A stretch of DNA of 64,000 bases from assembly GCA_900538575.1 (NCBI GenBank), contig UPZA01000003.1, positions 1 through 64,000 on the forward strand. Direction: 5' to 3'. The notes beneath the pieces are model-generated. The model ran no database searches. It saw only the letters and a list, made by a program, of their open reading frames with translations, and was not told the DNA's origin. The translations under genes were made by a program, and so were the position numbers. Numbering within the stretch: the stretch's first letter is position 1; each line of letters begins with the position of its first letter. This document shows positions 43,995 through 52,016 of this stretch, in pieces. The stretch is from an uncultured Ruminococcus sp. Lineage in GTDB: Bacteria > Bacillota > Clostridia > Oscillospirales > Ruminococcaceae.

Positions 43995-45791
43995 ATGGCA
44001 GAAAAAGCAGAAAAAAAGGAAAATGTAGTTATCAAAACAGGACTAAAACATAAATGGAGCCTGCTGCTAACTGTGCTTCTTGATGTTGCGGGAACAGCGG
44101 GAACTATAGCCATCTACTATTTCATATATAAGGTAATTGAGGAAATAGCAGACAAACATGCAGTTATCGACGATATTGATAAATCGGTACTCGCCTCCAT
44201 GTGTATAGGTATGCTGATATGTGCGGCGGCAGCGGTGCTTTGTACCGTTATAGGATCTGTACTTGCACATTCAGCGTCCTATTCGGTGGGATACGAACTC
44301 AGAAAGGGCATAATGGAAAAGCTGTCAAAGGTGGAACTGGGCTTCTTTTCCAAAAACCGCAGCGGCGACATAAAAAAGGCGGTTGCAGAGGACTGTTCCT
44401 CCATCGAAAAATTTTTTGCAGAGCATATAGGTGATTTGGTAACAGGCATACTTACGCCTATTTGTCTGATAATCCTCATGTTCAATATTGATGTTAAAAT
44501 GACGTTTGCAGCGTTATTATCCATACCCTTTGCGCTAATCGGCATGATATTTATCATGTTCAACAAAAAGTACATGAAAGCAAATAAGGCATACAGCGAA
44601 TCAATGGGCAGCATCACTTCTGACGCAGTTGAATATTTCAAGGCGCTCCCCGTTGTCAGGATTTTCAACAGCCGTGGAAAAAGTGAAGACGCTTTGAGAA
44701 AGGACATTGATGATATTCACAAATACACCTATGAACAGGGCAAGCACTCCATGTTCGGGTACACCTTCTTTACCACCTTTATCACAGCCTCACTTCTCGG
44801 CATACTTCTTATGAGCGTTTACGAGTACTGTTCGGGGGGAGATCTCTGGGCGATCATTTCAAAAGTATTGTTCTTCTATATCGTAGGTGCAAATCTTGCA
44901 GGTCCTATGATGAACCTTACCATATTCACCCTTGCCTTAAGAAAATTCGGTGTTGCCAACGATAACGTAAACGATATTCTTACAGCGGAGGAAATGATAC
45001 AGCATCAGGATAACGCCAAGCGTCGGGGATATGACATCACATTTGAAAAGGTGAGATTCGGCTACGGCAATAAGGATAAACTGATACTCAACGACTGCTC
45101 CATGACTATCCCCGAAGGGAAAATCACAGCTCTAATAGGTCCGTCGGGCGCAGGCAAGACCACCTCCGCAAGGCTTATCGCAGGCTTCTGGAACGACTAT
45201 GAGGGGGATATAAAAATAGGCGGCAAAAGCATCCGCTCCATGTCACAGGAGGAACTGTACGGCAGTATGGCTTTTGTATTTCAGGAAAACCTCATACTGT
45301 CGGATACAGTTGAGGCTAACATCAGAATGAACAACACAACTGCCACCATGGACGACATTATAGACGCCGCTAAAAAGGCGCAGATACATGACTTTATAAT
45401 GACACTTCCCAGGCATTATCAGACGGTCATAGGCGACGGCGGTCACAACCTTTCCGGAGGAGAAAAACAGAGGATAGCAATAAGCAGAGTATTCCTTAAA
45501 AATGCTCCCATACTTGTCCTTGATGAAGCTACCTCTTATGCAGATGCAGAGAACGAGCAGCTTATAAACAAAGCGCTGACGGAACTTAGCAGGGGCAAGA
45601 CGGTTGTTATGATAGCGCATAAGATGTCCTCCATAAAAAATGCGGATCAGATAATAGTACTTTCCGATGGCAAAAACACCGCGTCGGGTACAGACGAACT
45701 GCTTATGGAAAGCTCTGGAATTTACCGCCGATTGTGGGAGGAGTATATAAAGGGAAGCAACTGGACAATCGAAGGGAGCGTGAACAGGTGA
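43995..45791 (+). CDS. ABC half-transporter, YbtP-like (permease-ATPase fusion)
   Basis: A 598-aa exporter-fold half-transporter: six transmembrane helices in residues 25-310, then an ATPase with Walker A GPSGAGKT near 380, LSGGEKQR near 484 and Walker B ILVLDEATS near 505. With the next gene it forms a heterodimer. In yersiniabactin and equibactin clusters a pair of this layout (YbtP/YbtQ and equivalents) handles the siderophore-metal complex or the free siderophore at the membrane. The ATG follows aggagag 9 bases after the NRPS stop. Confidence 0.92.
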   Translation: MAEKAEKKENVVIKTGLKHKWSLLLTVLLDVAGTAGTIAIYYFIYKVIEEIADKHAVIDDIDKSVLASMCIGMLICAAAAVLCTVIGSVLAHSASYSVGYELRKGIMEKLSKVELGFFSKNRSGDIKKAVAEDCSSIEKFFAEHIGDLVTGILTPICLIILMFNIDVKMTFAALLSIPFALIGMIFIMFNKKYMKANKAYSESMGSITSDAVEYFKALPVVRIFNSRGKSEDALRKDIDDIHKYTYEQGKHSMFGYTFFTTFITASLLGILLMSVYEYCSGGDLWAIISKVLFFYIVGANLAGPMMNLTIFTLALRKFGVANDNVNDILTAEEMIQHQDNAKRRGYDITFEKVRFGYGNKDKLILNDCSMTIPEGKITALIGPSGAGKTTSARLIAGFWNDYEGDIKIGGKSIRSMSQEELYGSMAFVFQENLILSDTVEANIRMNNTTATMDDIIDAAKKAQIHDFIMTLPRHYQTVIGDGGHNLSGGEKQRIAISRVFLKNAPILVLDEATSYADAENEQLINKALTELSRGKTVVMIAHKMSSIKNADQIIVLSDGKNTASGTDELLMESSGIYRRLWEEYIKGSNWTIEGSVNR

Positions 45792-47527
45792 TGAAGGAAA
45801 AGCTAATGACATTATTATCGGAAATAGATAAAAAGAGCCTGAAAAAAATACTCATATGGGGCTTTTTATCCGCTGTTGCAAAGGCATTGCCCTATATGTT
45901 TATCATCATGTCAGCGGCGGAATTGATAAAGCCGCTGGCAGGCGGGACAATAAACAAAAAAATGTTGATTATCTACTGTATAATGATGATAGCGTCTTAT
46001 ATTATCATGTATATTTTCAGTATGAAGTCATGGATAACCATTTCCTACGACGCAGCCTCTATAGTGAAAAACGGCAGAAATAGCACGTTGAGTTCCTTTA
46101 ACAGTTTTCCGGTGGGAAAAATACTGGAAAAGGACACAAATGAGATAACAGGCTATGTGGTGGACGATCACGAGAACTTTCTGCTGGTAATCTCGGATAT
46201 TCTCGATCCGATACTCCATTCCATTGTAATGCCTGTGCTGGGATTTATTGCAATGCTGTTTATTTCATGGCAGCTTGACCTTATAGCCTTGGCAGTGGCC
46301 GTACTTTCCTTTGCGATCTACTTTGCCATGCAGAAAAAAAGCGCTAAAGCAGGTGAAGAACTCAACGAGATAAACGATAAAGTAAATGCAGGCGTGTTGG
46401 AATATGTGAAAAATATCCATCTGCTGAAGGGCTTTAACATGACGGGCGACAGCTTTGTAAGATTTTCCGAAAACTTAAAACAGCTTAAAAATAGATCAAT
46501 CGAAAAGCAAACAGCAGTGGGAACGCTTATAGGCTCATGCTCAATGATACTCACTCTTGGTATCCCCATCACAGCGGTCGCGGGACTGCTTCTATGGTAT
46601 GCAGGTTCTATCAGTATTACCGCTTATATAGTATTTCTAATAGCGCTGCCCAAGATATATACTCCTTTGACTACCGAATTTGCCCTTATGGATCAGTTAA
46701 GGTACTTGTTCGATTCCATAGATCATCTCTACGATCTCAGCCGTTCGGAAAAACTCTCGGAGGGCAGCAAGACATTACCTGTAAAAAAATACGACGTGGA
46801 GTTTAAAAACGTTACATTTGCCTACGACGACAAAAACTACGTGCTGCAAAACATGAGCTTCAAGGCAGAAATGAATAAAATGACAGCGCTTGTAGGACAT
46901 TCAGGATGCGGAAAATCTACTGTTTTACAGCTTATTTCACGTTTTTATGACAATCAGTCGGGAAGTATCAGTATCGGCGGAGTGGATTCAAAAAAGCTCC
47001 CTTACAGTCAGCTCCTTGACATGATAAGTATTGTTTTTCAGGAAAGCTATCTTTTTAATGATACCATTAAAAATAACATGAAGCTTGCAAAATCAAATGC
47101 CACCGACGAAGAAATAATAGCAGCGGCTAAAAAGGCAGGCTGTCATGAGTGGATAACAAGTCTTGAAAAGAAATATGATACAGTTATAGGTGAAAGTGGA
47201 AGTAGTGTATCAGGTGGTGAAAGACAGCGTATTGCAGTTGCAAGAGCTATTTTGAAGGACGCGCCTATTATACTACTTGATGAAGCTACAGCAAGTCTTG
47301 ATATAGAAAATGAGAGTCTTGTTCAGCAGTCGATAAACGAACTTGTCAAAGGAAAGACCATAATCATAGTTGCTCATCATCTTAACACTATAAAAAATGC
47401 GGACAAGATAGTTGTTATAGATGATAAAAAAGTTGTTGAGGAAGGAACTCATACTCAGCTTATGGAGAAAAAAGGTCTCTACAATGAATTATGGAAAAAA
47501 CAGTTTAATGCTGTTGAACATTCCTGA
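45791..47527 (+). CDS. ABC half-transporter, YbtQ-like (permease-ATPase fusion)
   Basis: A 578-aa partner of the preceding protein. The frame is open upstream to 45734, but the ATG at 45791 overlaps the previous TGA by one base (TGATG) and starts MKEKLMTLL, so it is preferred. It has six helices in residues 20-300, then Walker A GHSGCGKS near 377, VSGGERQR near 474 and Walker B IILLDEATASLD near 495. Both ATPases keep the usual catalytic motifs, so both sites look active. The gene ends just before a long hairpin. Confidence 0.92.
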   Translation: MKEKLMTLLSEIDKKSLKKILIWGFLSAVAKALPYMFIIMSAAELIKPLAGGTINKKMLIIYCIMMIASYIIMYIFSMKSWITISYDAASIVKNGRNSTLSSFNSFPVGKILEKDTNEITGYVVDDHENFLLVISDILDPILHSIVMPVLGFIAMLFISWQLDLIALAVAVLSFAIYFAMQKKSAKAGEELNEINDKVNAGVLEYVKNIHLLKGFNMTGDSFVRFSENLKQLKNRSIEKQTAVGTLIGSCSMILTLGIPITAVAGLLLWYAGSISITAYIVFLIALPKIYTPLTTEFALMDQLRYLFDSIDHLYDLSRSEKLSEGSKTLPVKKYDVEFKNVTFAYDDKNYVLQNMSFKAEMNKMTALVGHSGCGKSTVLQLISRFYDNQSGSISIGGVDSKKLPYSQLLDMISIVFQESYLFNDTIKNNMKLAKSNATDEEIIAAAKKAGCHEWITSLEKKYDTVIGESGSSVSGGERQRIAVARAILKDAPIILLDEATASLDIENESLVQQSINELVKGKTIIIVAHHLNTIKNADKIVVIDDKKVVEEGTHTQLMEKKGLYNELWKKQFNAVEHS

Positions 47528-47534
47528 ACAACCG

Positions 47535-47579
47535 TTTAATGCAATACCGCGCACAATAGTTATGCGGTATTGCATTAAA
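47535..47579 (+). terminator. 16-bp perfect stem-loop between transporter and PPTase genes
   Basis: The arms TTTAATGCAATACCGC and GCGGTATTGCATTAAA pair perfectly around a 13-nt loop, followed by TTTTA. It probably ends part of the long NRPS transcript, leaving weak read-through into the PPTase gene. Confidence 0.75.
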
Positions 47580-47598
47580 TTTTATGGGAGATAAATGT

Positions 47599-48297
47599 AT
47601 GTTCGATACAATCAATGTTTACTTACTCGAAACTACCGAAAATTTAAAATGGAACCACATATGCGGTATGCAGAAATATGTTTCAATTCAAAGACAGAAA
47701 CGTATAAACAAGTACAGGTTTGAACGCGACAGGATTTCTTCTCTCGTAACCGCTTTGATGACGCGCATGATAATAAGTAAAAATACAGGCTTGGCTGAAT
47801 ATAGTCTGAACTTTCAAACCAATAAGTTTGGTAAGCCATACCTTACCAATTTAACGGGTTATGAATTCTCAATATCACACACATATAGAAAATCTGTTTT
47901 TACTGATTATAACAGTTCTATAGGAATTGACATTGAAACATATTCTAACAGTATAAAAGAATATGAAAATATTTATAGAAATAACTTTACCGCAAATGAA
48001 ATTATGCATATAAATTCATCTGTGAATCCTTTTAAGGAGTTTGTGAAAATCTGGACATCCAAGGAAGCGTATGTAAAAATGATTGGAACGGGACTTTCAA
48101 CACCGCTTTTATCATTTGATGTTATGAACAAAACAAACAAATTTAAAATACTCACCACTGAATATAAATATACTGCCATATCAGTATGCTGTAATTGTAA
48201 CTGTAAAAATATTACCATTATTCCTGTTACTTTAGAAGAACTGGTAACATTCTATAATCAGATGAGTGCACAAAATTTAAGATTTGTTCACCAATGA
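47599..48297 (+). CDS. Sfp-type 4'-phosphopantetheinyl transferase
   Basis: A 232-aa PPTase that would attach the 4'-phosphopantetheine of CoA to the Ser of the six carrier domains of this cluster. Motifs: SISHT near residue 93, GIDIE near 112 (magnesium-binding acids) and KIWTSKEAYVKMIGTGLS near 149, the Sfp signature with the catalytic Glu and Lys. The ATG at 47599 follows gggaga; an in-frame ATG at 47584 lacks spacing. It lies at the far end of the operon, after the hairpin, and its AT content is higher than that of the NRPS genes. Confidence 0.94.
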   Translation: MFDTINVYLLETTENLKWNHICGMQKYVSIQRQKRINKYRFERDRISSLVTALMTRMIISKNTGLAEYSLNFQTNKFGKPYLTNLTGYEFSISHTYRKSVFTDYNSSIGIDIETYSNSIKEYENIYRNNFTANEIMHINSSVNPFKEFVKIWTSKEAYVKMIGTGLSTPLLSFDVMNKTNKFKILTTEYKYTAISVCCNCNCKNITIIPVTLEELVTFYNQMSAQNLRFVHQ

Positions 48298-48309
48298 ATA
48301 GTTTCATTG

Positions 48310-48338
48310 TTGATTATTTAAGATATTTGTGTTATACT
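48310..48338 (+). promoter_or_regulatory. Promoter-like sequence after the PPTase
   Basis: TTGATT (48310-48315), 17 bp and TATACT (48333-48338). It stands before a decayed gene fragment, so it may be the remains of that gene's own promoter. Confidence 0.5.
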
Positions 48339-48369
48339 TAATTAATCCTGATTTTTTTAAAGCGGCTAA

Positions 48370-48582
48370 AAGCTATTATCTCCGATTTGTAAATTATCAG
48401 CAGACGATATGGATAAGCTTTCAAGCTTATTAGAAACTTGGAATGTTAATAATATTTTAACTGTAATTTTTAGATTAAAAGAACAATTATCCGAACATTA
48501 TGATCCTATCAATGATAAAAGCTAAGTAGAAAAAGTATTAAAAACAGATACGCAGATAAAAATTAAAGGTACGAATAAATAA
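48370..48582 (+). pseudogene. Decayed gene fragment before the third attachment site
   Basis: One reading frame runs from 48370 with an in-frame TAA at 48523 and resumes to a second stop at 48580. It encodes KLSADDMDKLSSLLETWNV, then NNILTVIFRLKEQL, a helical pattern that looks like real protein. No start codon with a ribosome-binding site fits, and an in-frame stop precedes it. I do not recognise the family. It lies 20 bases before the tRNA-Leu remnant, just as the broken GHKL gene does at 8843. Confidence 0.45.
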
Positions 48583-48602
48583 TGCGCTAACGTTACGCCG
48601 CA

Positions 48603-48654
48603 TCAGGTGCAAGTCAGGAAACTCGGTGCAGGTTCAACTCCTGTTATCCTCACA
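48603..48654 (+). repeat. Attachment-site remnant 3: decayed 3' part of tRNA-Leu
   Basis: Matches the other two copies from TCAGGTGC onward, including AAACTCGGTGCAGGTTCAAC and the T-arm, but with a 1-base deletion and substitutions in the variable arm, and CTCACAACA instead of CCGCACCA at the end. cgttac is again present about 10 bases upstream. Being most degenerate, it should be the oldest insertion and the boundary to the chromosome. Confidence 0.82.
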
Positions 48655-48710
48655 ACAGCGCTCAGAAAATTTCATTTTTTACGGACTTTTTTATTTTTAC
48701 GGAGGTAATT

Positions 48711-49448
48711 ATGAGACATAAGATTTTATTAACGGTATCAACGGCAATATGTATGACAACTATGTTTACAGCCTGCAATACTAATGAAATCCCAAAAAAT
48801 CTATTAGAGGAATCCGTAAGTCTCTCAGATGATAATTCTGAAAAAAAAACAAAGAAGCTCACTGCAATTAACTCCGTTCCTGATGTTCCAATTGTAAGCT
48901 CTGCTAAGGTCAAGTCATATAAGCACCCCAATAAAGCTTTTTCGTTAAAAGACTTAAACACATCATTATTTTTAAAAAACGGCTGGGAAATTGCGGAGGG
49001 CGGAACTGCGACAGATAATCAGACTGATGAAATTACGTCGTTTCCGGCGGTTATTCAATATCTTGATACGAAAAATACAATCACTGTGACAGTCGCAGAC
49101 GAGTGTGCAGAAAAAGATAGCTTCCTTGCAAAAACAGAGGATTCCTATATTTCCACCTATGGCAATTCTTATGACAGCATTGAAATCATTGAATTTGAGC
49201 GCATTTCTATTGATAAATTTGATTCAATAGAAATCGTCGCAGATGTTAAAATTAAGAGCGACAGCTTTAAAATGGTTCATATTATTACAAATGATGTTGA
49301 CGGTAAAACTTATTCATGGACGCTTTTGGATAACGACGAAGCATTCCCTGACTTTAATCTTGCTGACGCACTAAGCTATCCTATAATAATAGAATTTCCA
49401 GAATTTAAAGATCTGGACAGCTATTATAAAGTTAATACTGATTATTGA
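48711..49448 (+). CDS. Lipoprotein of unknown function
   Basis: A 245-aa protein with a lipoprotein signal (hydrophobic core up to MFTAC, lipid Cys near residue 22). After a charged linker (residues 25-60) comes an alpha/beta domain of about 180 residues with no recognised family; the region around residues 80-210 (ITVTVADECAEKD, then IDKFDSIEIVADVKI) resembles general PsbP/DUF4367-type sensor domains only in outline. The ATG follows acggaggt. It is the first gene right of the tRNA remnant, so it should belong to the chromosome. Confidence 0.65.
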   Translation: MRHKILLTVSTAICMTTMFTACNTNEIPKNLLEESVSLSDDNSEKKTKKLTAINSVPDVPIVSSAKVKSYKHPNKAFSLKDLNTSLFLKNGWEIAEGGTATDNQTDEITSFPAVIQYLDTKNTITVTVADECAEKDSFLAKTEDSYISTYGNSYDSIEIIEFERISIDKFDSIEIVADVKIKSDSFKMVHIITNDVDGKTYSWTLLDNDEAFPDFNLADALSYPIIIEFPEFKDLDSYYKVNTDY

Positions 49449-49492
49449 GCGTAGGCTTATACATATAAATATAGAAAAAGGAGCTATTTTAA

Positions 49493-50815
49493 ATGGCCAA
49501 TCCATACCTTCCCTCCTGGGAATACATACCTGACGGAGAGCCAAGAGTATTCGGCGATCGCATATATATTTACGGCTCTCATGATACCGCCGGTTCCGAT
49601 TCCTTCTGCGATTACAAATTAAAAATATGGTCGGCTCCCGTCAGTAATCCGAACCGCTGGACATGCCACGGCGACTGCTTCCATACACGCGCTGACCGCG
49701 ATCACAGCTCAGACACTGAGAACTGGACAGACAACAAGCTTTTTGCTCCGGACGTCATTGAATATAAGGGCAAGTATTATCTTTTTGCATATATAATAGG
49801 CGCTAAGGGGTGTGTGGCTGTAAGCGAACGCCCTGAAGGTCCCTTTGAGCTAATAGCTCCATATGATTACATAAACCGGAATAACTGCTTCGGCGACGGA
49901 TGGTTTATAGATCCGGGGGTTTTTGCCGACGACGACGGACAGATATATATTTACTGCGGATTTGAAAGTTCATTTGCCGCAAAAATCAATCCTCAGAAAA
50001 TGAACGAAATAATAGACGGAAGCTATGTAAAGGATATTATACCTACCGAGCCGCCGTTTGAGTTTTTTGAAGCCTGCTCTGTGAGAAAAATTAAAAACAC
50101 ATACTATCTTATATATTCTCCAAAAACAGGCAGCAAGCTGGTTTACGCTACTTCGGATAATCCTCTCGGTCCGTTTGAATTCAGGGGTACGATAATAGAT
50201 AACGGTATTGACTATCCCGGCAGCAATAATCACGGCTCTTTGTGCTGTATAAACGAGCAATGGTATATATTTTATCACAGAGGAACAAATAATACTATTA
50301 TGTCAAGACAAGCGTGTGCCGAAAGAATCGAAATATTGGCCGACGGCTCTATACCGAAGGTAGAAATGACGTCTCTCGGCTTTGAGGATTCTCTTTCTCC
50401 TTATAAAATCACTCCGGCAGACGCAGCGTGCGTTTTGAAGGGGGGCTGTTACTTAACTGAAAAAAATGTATTTTCCAGATATATAACCGATATTACAAAG
50501 GGTTGTGTGATGGGATTCAAATATTTTGATTTCGGTGACGATTATTCAAGCAAAACTATGGAAGTTTGCTTTAATGTAAAGGGGCAGGGATGCAGAGGAC
50601 TTATAAGAATCGTTTCGGATAACTATGAAAACGGAGAAGAATTAGGCGTTTGTGAAATCGGTCTGGACGACGGCATTTACAAAGCATGTATAAAAGCGAT
50701 TACAGGCAGACATGCGATATATTTTATTGCGGACGACAACTATACAGACTGGACTGCTGAAATGTTTAAGGGTAAAAGGCTTTTTGAACTTAAAGAATTT
50801 GTATTTATGAAATGA
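49493..50815 (+). CDS. GH43-family glycoside hydrolase
   Basis: A 440-aa enzyme of the five-bladed propeller GH43 family, acting on arabinose- or xylose-containing side chains and oligosaccharides. Expected acids: Asp in YIPDGEPRVF near residue 13 (general base), Asp in WFIDPGVFADDDGQIYIYCG near 143 (pKa modulator), and Glu in FFEACSVRKI near 190 (general acid). FAPDVIEYKGKYYLFAY is typical. There is no signal peptide, so it likely works inside the cell on imported sugars. The C-terminal part (about 320-440) is a beta-sandwich-like add-on. It is followed 8 bases later by the GH5 gene. Confidence 0.88.
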   Translation: MANPYLPSWEYIPDGEPRVFGDRIYIYGSHDTAGSDSFCDYKLKIWSAPVSNPNRWTCHGDCFHTRADRDHSSDTENWTDNKLFAPDVIEYKGKYYLFAYIIGAKGCVAVSERPEGPFELIAPYDYINRNNCFGDGWFIDPGVFADDDGQIYIYCGFESSFAAKINPQKMNEIIDGSYVKDIIPTEPPFEFFEACSVRKIKNTYYLIYSPKTGSKLVYATSDNPLGPFEFRGTIIDNGIDYPGSNNHGSLCCINEQWYIFYHRGTNNTIMSRQACAERIEILADGSIPKVEMTSLGFEDSLSPYKITPADAACVLKGGCYLTEKNVFSRYITDITKGCVMGFKYFDFGDDYSSKTMEVCFNVKGQGCRGLIRIVSDNYENGEELGVCEIGLDDGIYKACIKAITGRHAIYFIADDNYTDWTAEMFKGKRLFELKEFVFMK

Positions 50816-50823
50816 GGTAAGAA

Positions 50824-51978
50824 ATGAAATTATTAAAAGCGTTTACAGTAATAACCTCCGCCGTAATTCTTTTCACCGCTTTGTCAGGCTGCGGAAGCGA
50901 CAAGGAGGATAAAAAAGAAAAGGTACGTGATTTGACTACCGCTGAGATCGTCACTGAAATGGGACTTGGTATAAACCTTGGCAATACCCTTGAATCATGC
51001 GGAGACTGGATAGACGACAGCAGCATAACAAATTACGAAACGGCATGGGGCTCCCCTGTTATAACCGAGGAAATGATCGCAGGCTATTCAAAAGCGGGCT
51101 TTAAATCAGTCAGAATACCAGTGGCGTGGTCTAATATGATATCGGACGATTATACCGTTAATCTGGATCTTATGAAACGCGTTACACAGATAACTGATTA
51201 CGTTATAGACAACAATATGTACGCCGTTGTCAACATACACTGGGACGGCGGATGGTTTGAAAAGTTTTCTACGGAATATGACGAATGTCTAAAAAAATAT
51301 ACTGCAATCTGGTCACAGATTTCCGAAAATTTCAAGGATTACGGAGATAAGCTGATATTTGAATCGCTAAACGAAGAAGGATACTATGAGGATATATGGA
51401 ACAGATACAGCGGCTCAGACGAAGGCAAGGCGGAAGCATACGGAATCCTCAACAGCATAAATCAGGAATTTGTTAATCTTGTCCGAAATTCCGGCGGTAA
51501 CAATGAAAAACGTCATTTGCTGATAGCCGGTTATGCAACTGATATAACTCTTACCTGCGATCCCCTTTTCAAAATGCCGGACGATAAAGAGTCAAGCTGC
51601 GCCGTATCAGTTCATTATTACACACCGGCAAATTTCTGCATTCTTGAAGAGGATGCAGATTGGGGTAAAGCAAGGTCAGACTGGGGCTCAGAAATTGATT
51701 TAAAAGAGCTTGAAAAAAATATGGAGCTTATGAAAACAACCTTTGTAGATAATGGCATACCAGTAATCATTGGTGAATACGGGTGTGCAACTAAAAATAA
51801 GAATCCGGAATCCGTAAGACTATTTCTGACAACCGTCTGCAAAGAGGCTTATAAAAGAAATATGTGTCCTATGCTATGGGATATAACCGATGTATTTTAT
51901 AATCGTACAACATGCGAAATGATAGATTCTCAGCTTGCACAATCGTTTTTAGATATAGCGGAAAGCCAACGTAATTAA
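50824..51978 (+). CDS. GH5-family endoglucanase-like lipoprotein
   Basis: A 384-aa cell-surface enzyme. The lipobox is LSGC near residue 20-23. The GH5 TIM-barrel shows GINLGNTLE near 55, VRIPVAW near 97, VVNIHWDGGWF near 136, the acid/base Glu in FESLNEEGYY near 182 and the nucleophile Glu in PVIIGEYGC near 318. Substrate is a beta-1,4-glucan or similar. No dockerin or carbohydrate-binding module is attached, so it should stay tethered to the membrane. It probably shares an operon with GH43. Confidence 0.93.
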   Translation: MKLLKAFTVITSAVILFTALSGCGSDKEDKKEKVRDLTTAEIVTEMGLGINLGNTLESCGDWIDDSSITNYETAWGSPVITEEMIAGYSKAGFKSVRIPVAWSNMISDDYTVNLDLMKRVTQITDYVIDNNMYAVVNIHWDGGWFEKFSTEYDECLKKYTAIWSQISENFKDYGDKLIFESLNEEGYYEDIWNRYSGSDEGKAEAYGILNSINQEFVNLVRNSGGNNEKRHLLIAGYATDITLTCDPLFKMPDDKESSCAVSVHYYTPANFCILEEDADWGKARSDWGSEIDLKELEKNMELMKTTFVDNGIPVIIGEYGCATKNKNPESVRLFLTTVCKEAYKRNMCPMLWDITDVFYNRTTCEMIDSQLAQSFLDIAESQRN

Positions 51979-51981
51979 AAA

Positions 51982-52005
51982 AAGGAACGCTTTTGAGCGT
52001 TCCTT
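51982..52005. terminator. Bidirectional terminator between GH5 and adhE
   Basis: The stem AAGGAACGC/GCGTTCCTT with a 6-nt loop has A- and T-rich tails on both sides, between two convergent genes. Confidence 0.88.
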
Positions 52006-52016
52006 TTTATTTATTA

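Noticed and set aside
20563..48297. A standard yersiniabactin or pyochelin cluster
   Set aside because: There is no salicylate synthase, no salicyl-AMP ligase, no polyketide module and no PchG/YbtU-family reductase, and the order of modules differs; only the Cy-A(Cys) and inserted-MT logic is shared.
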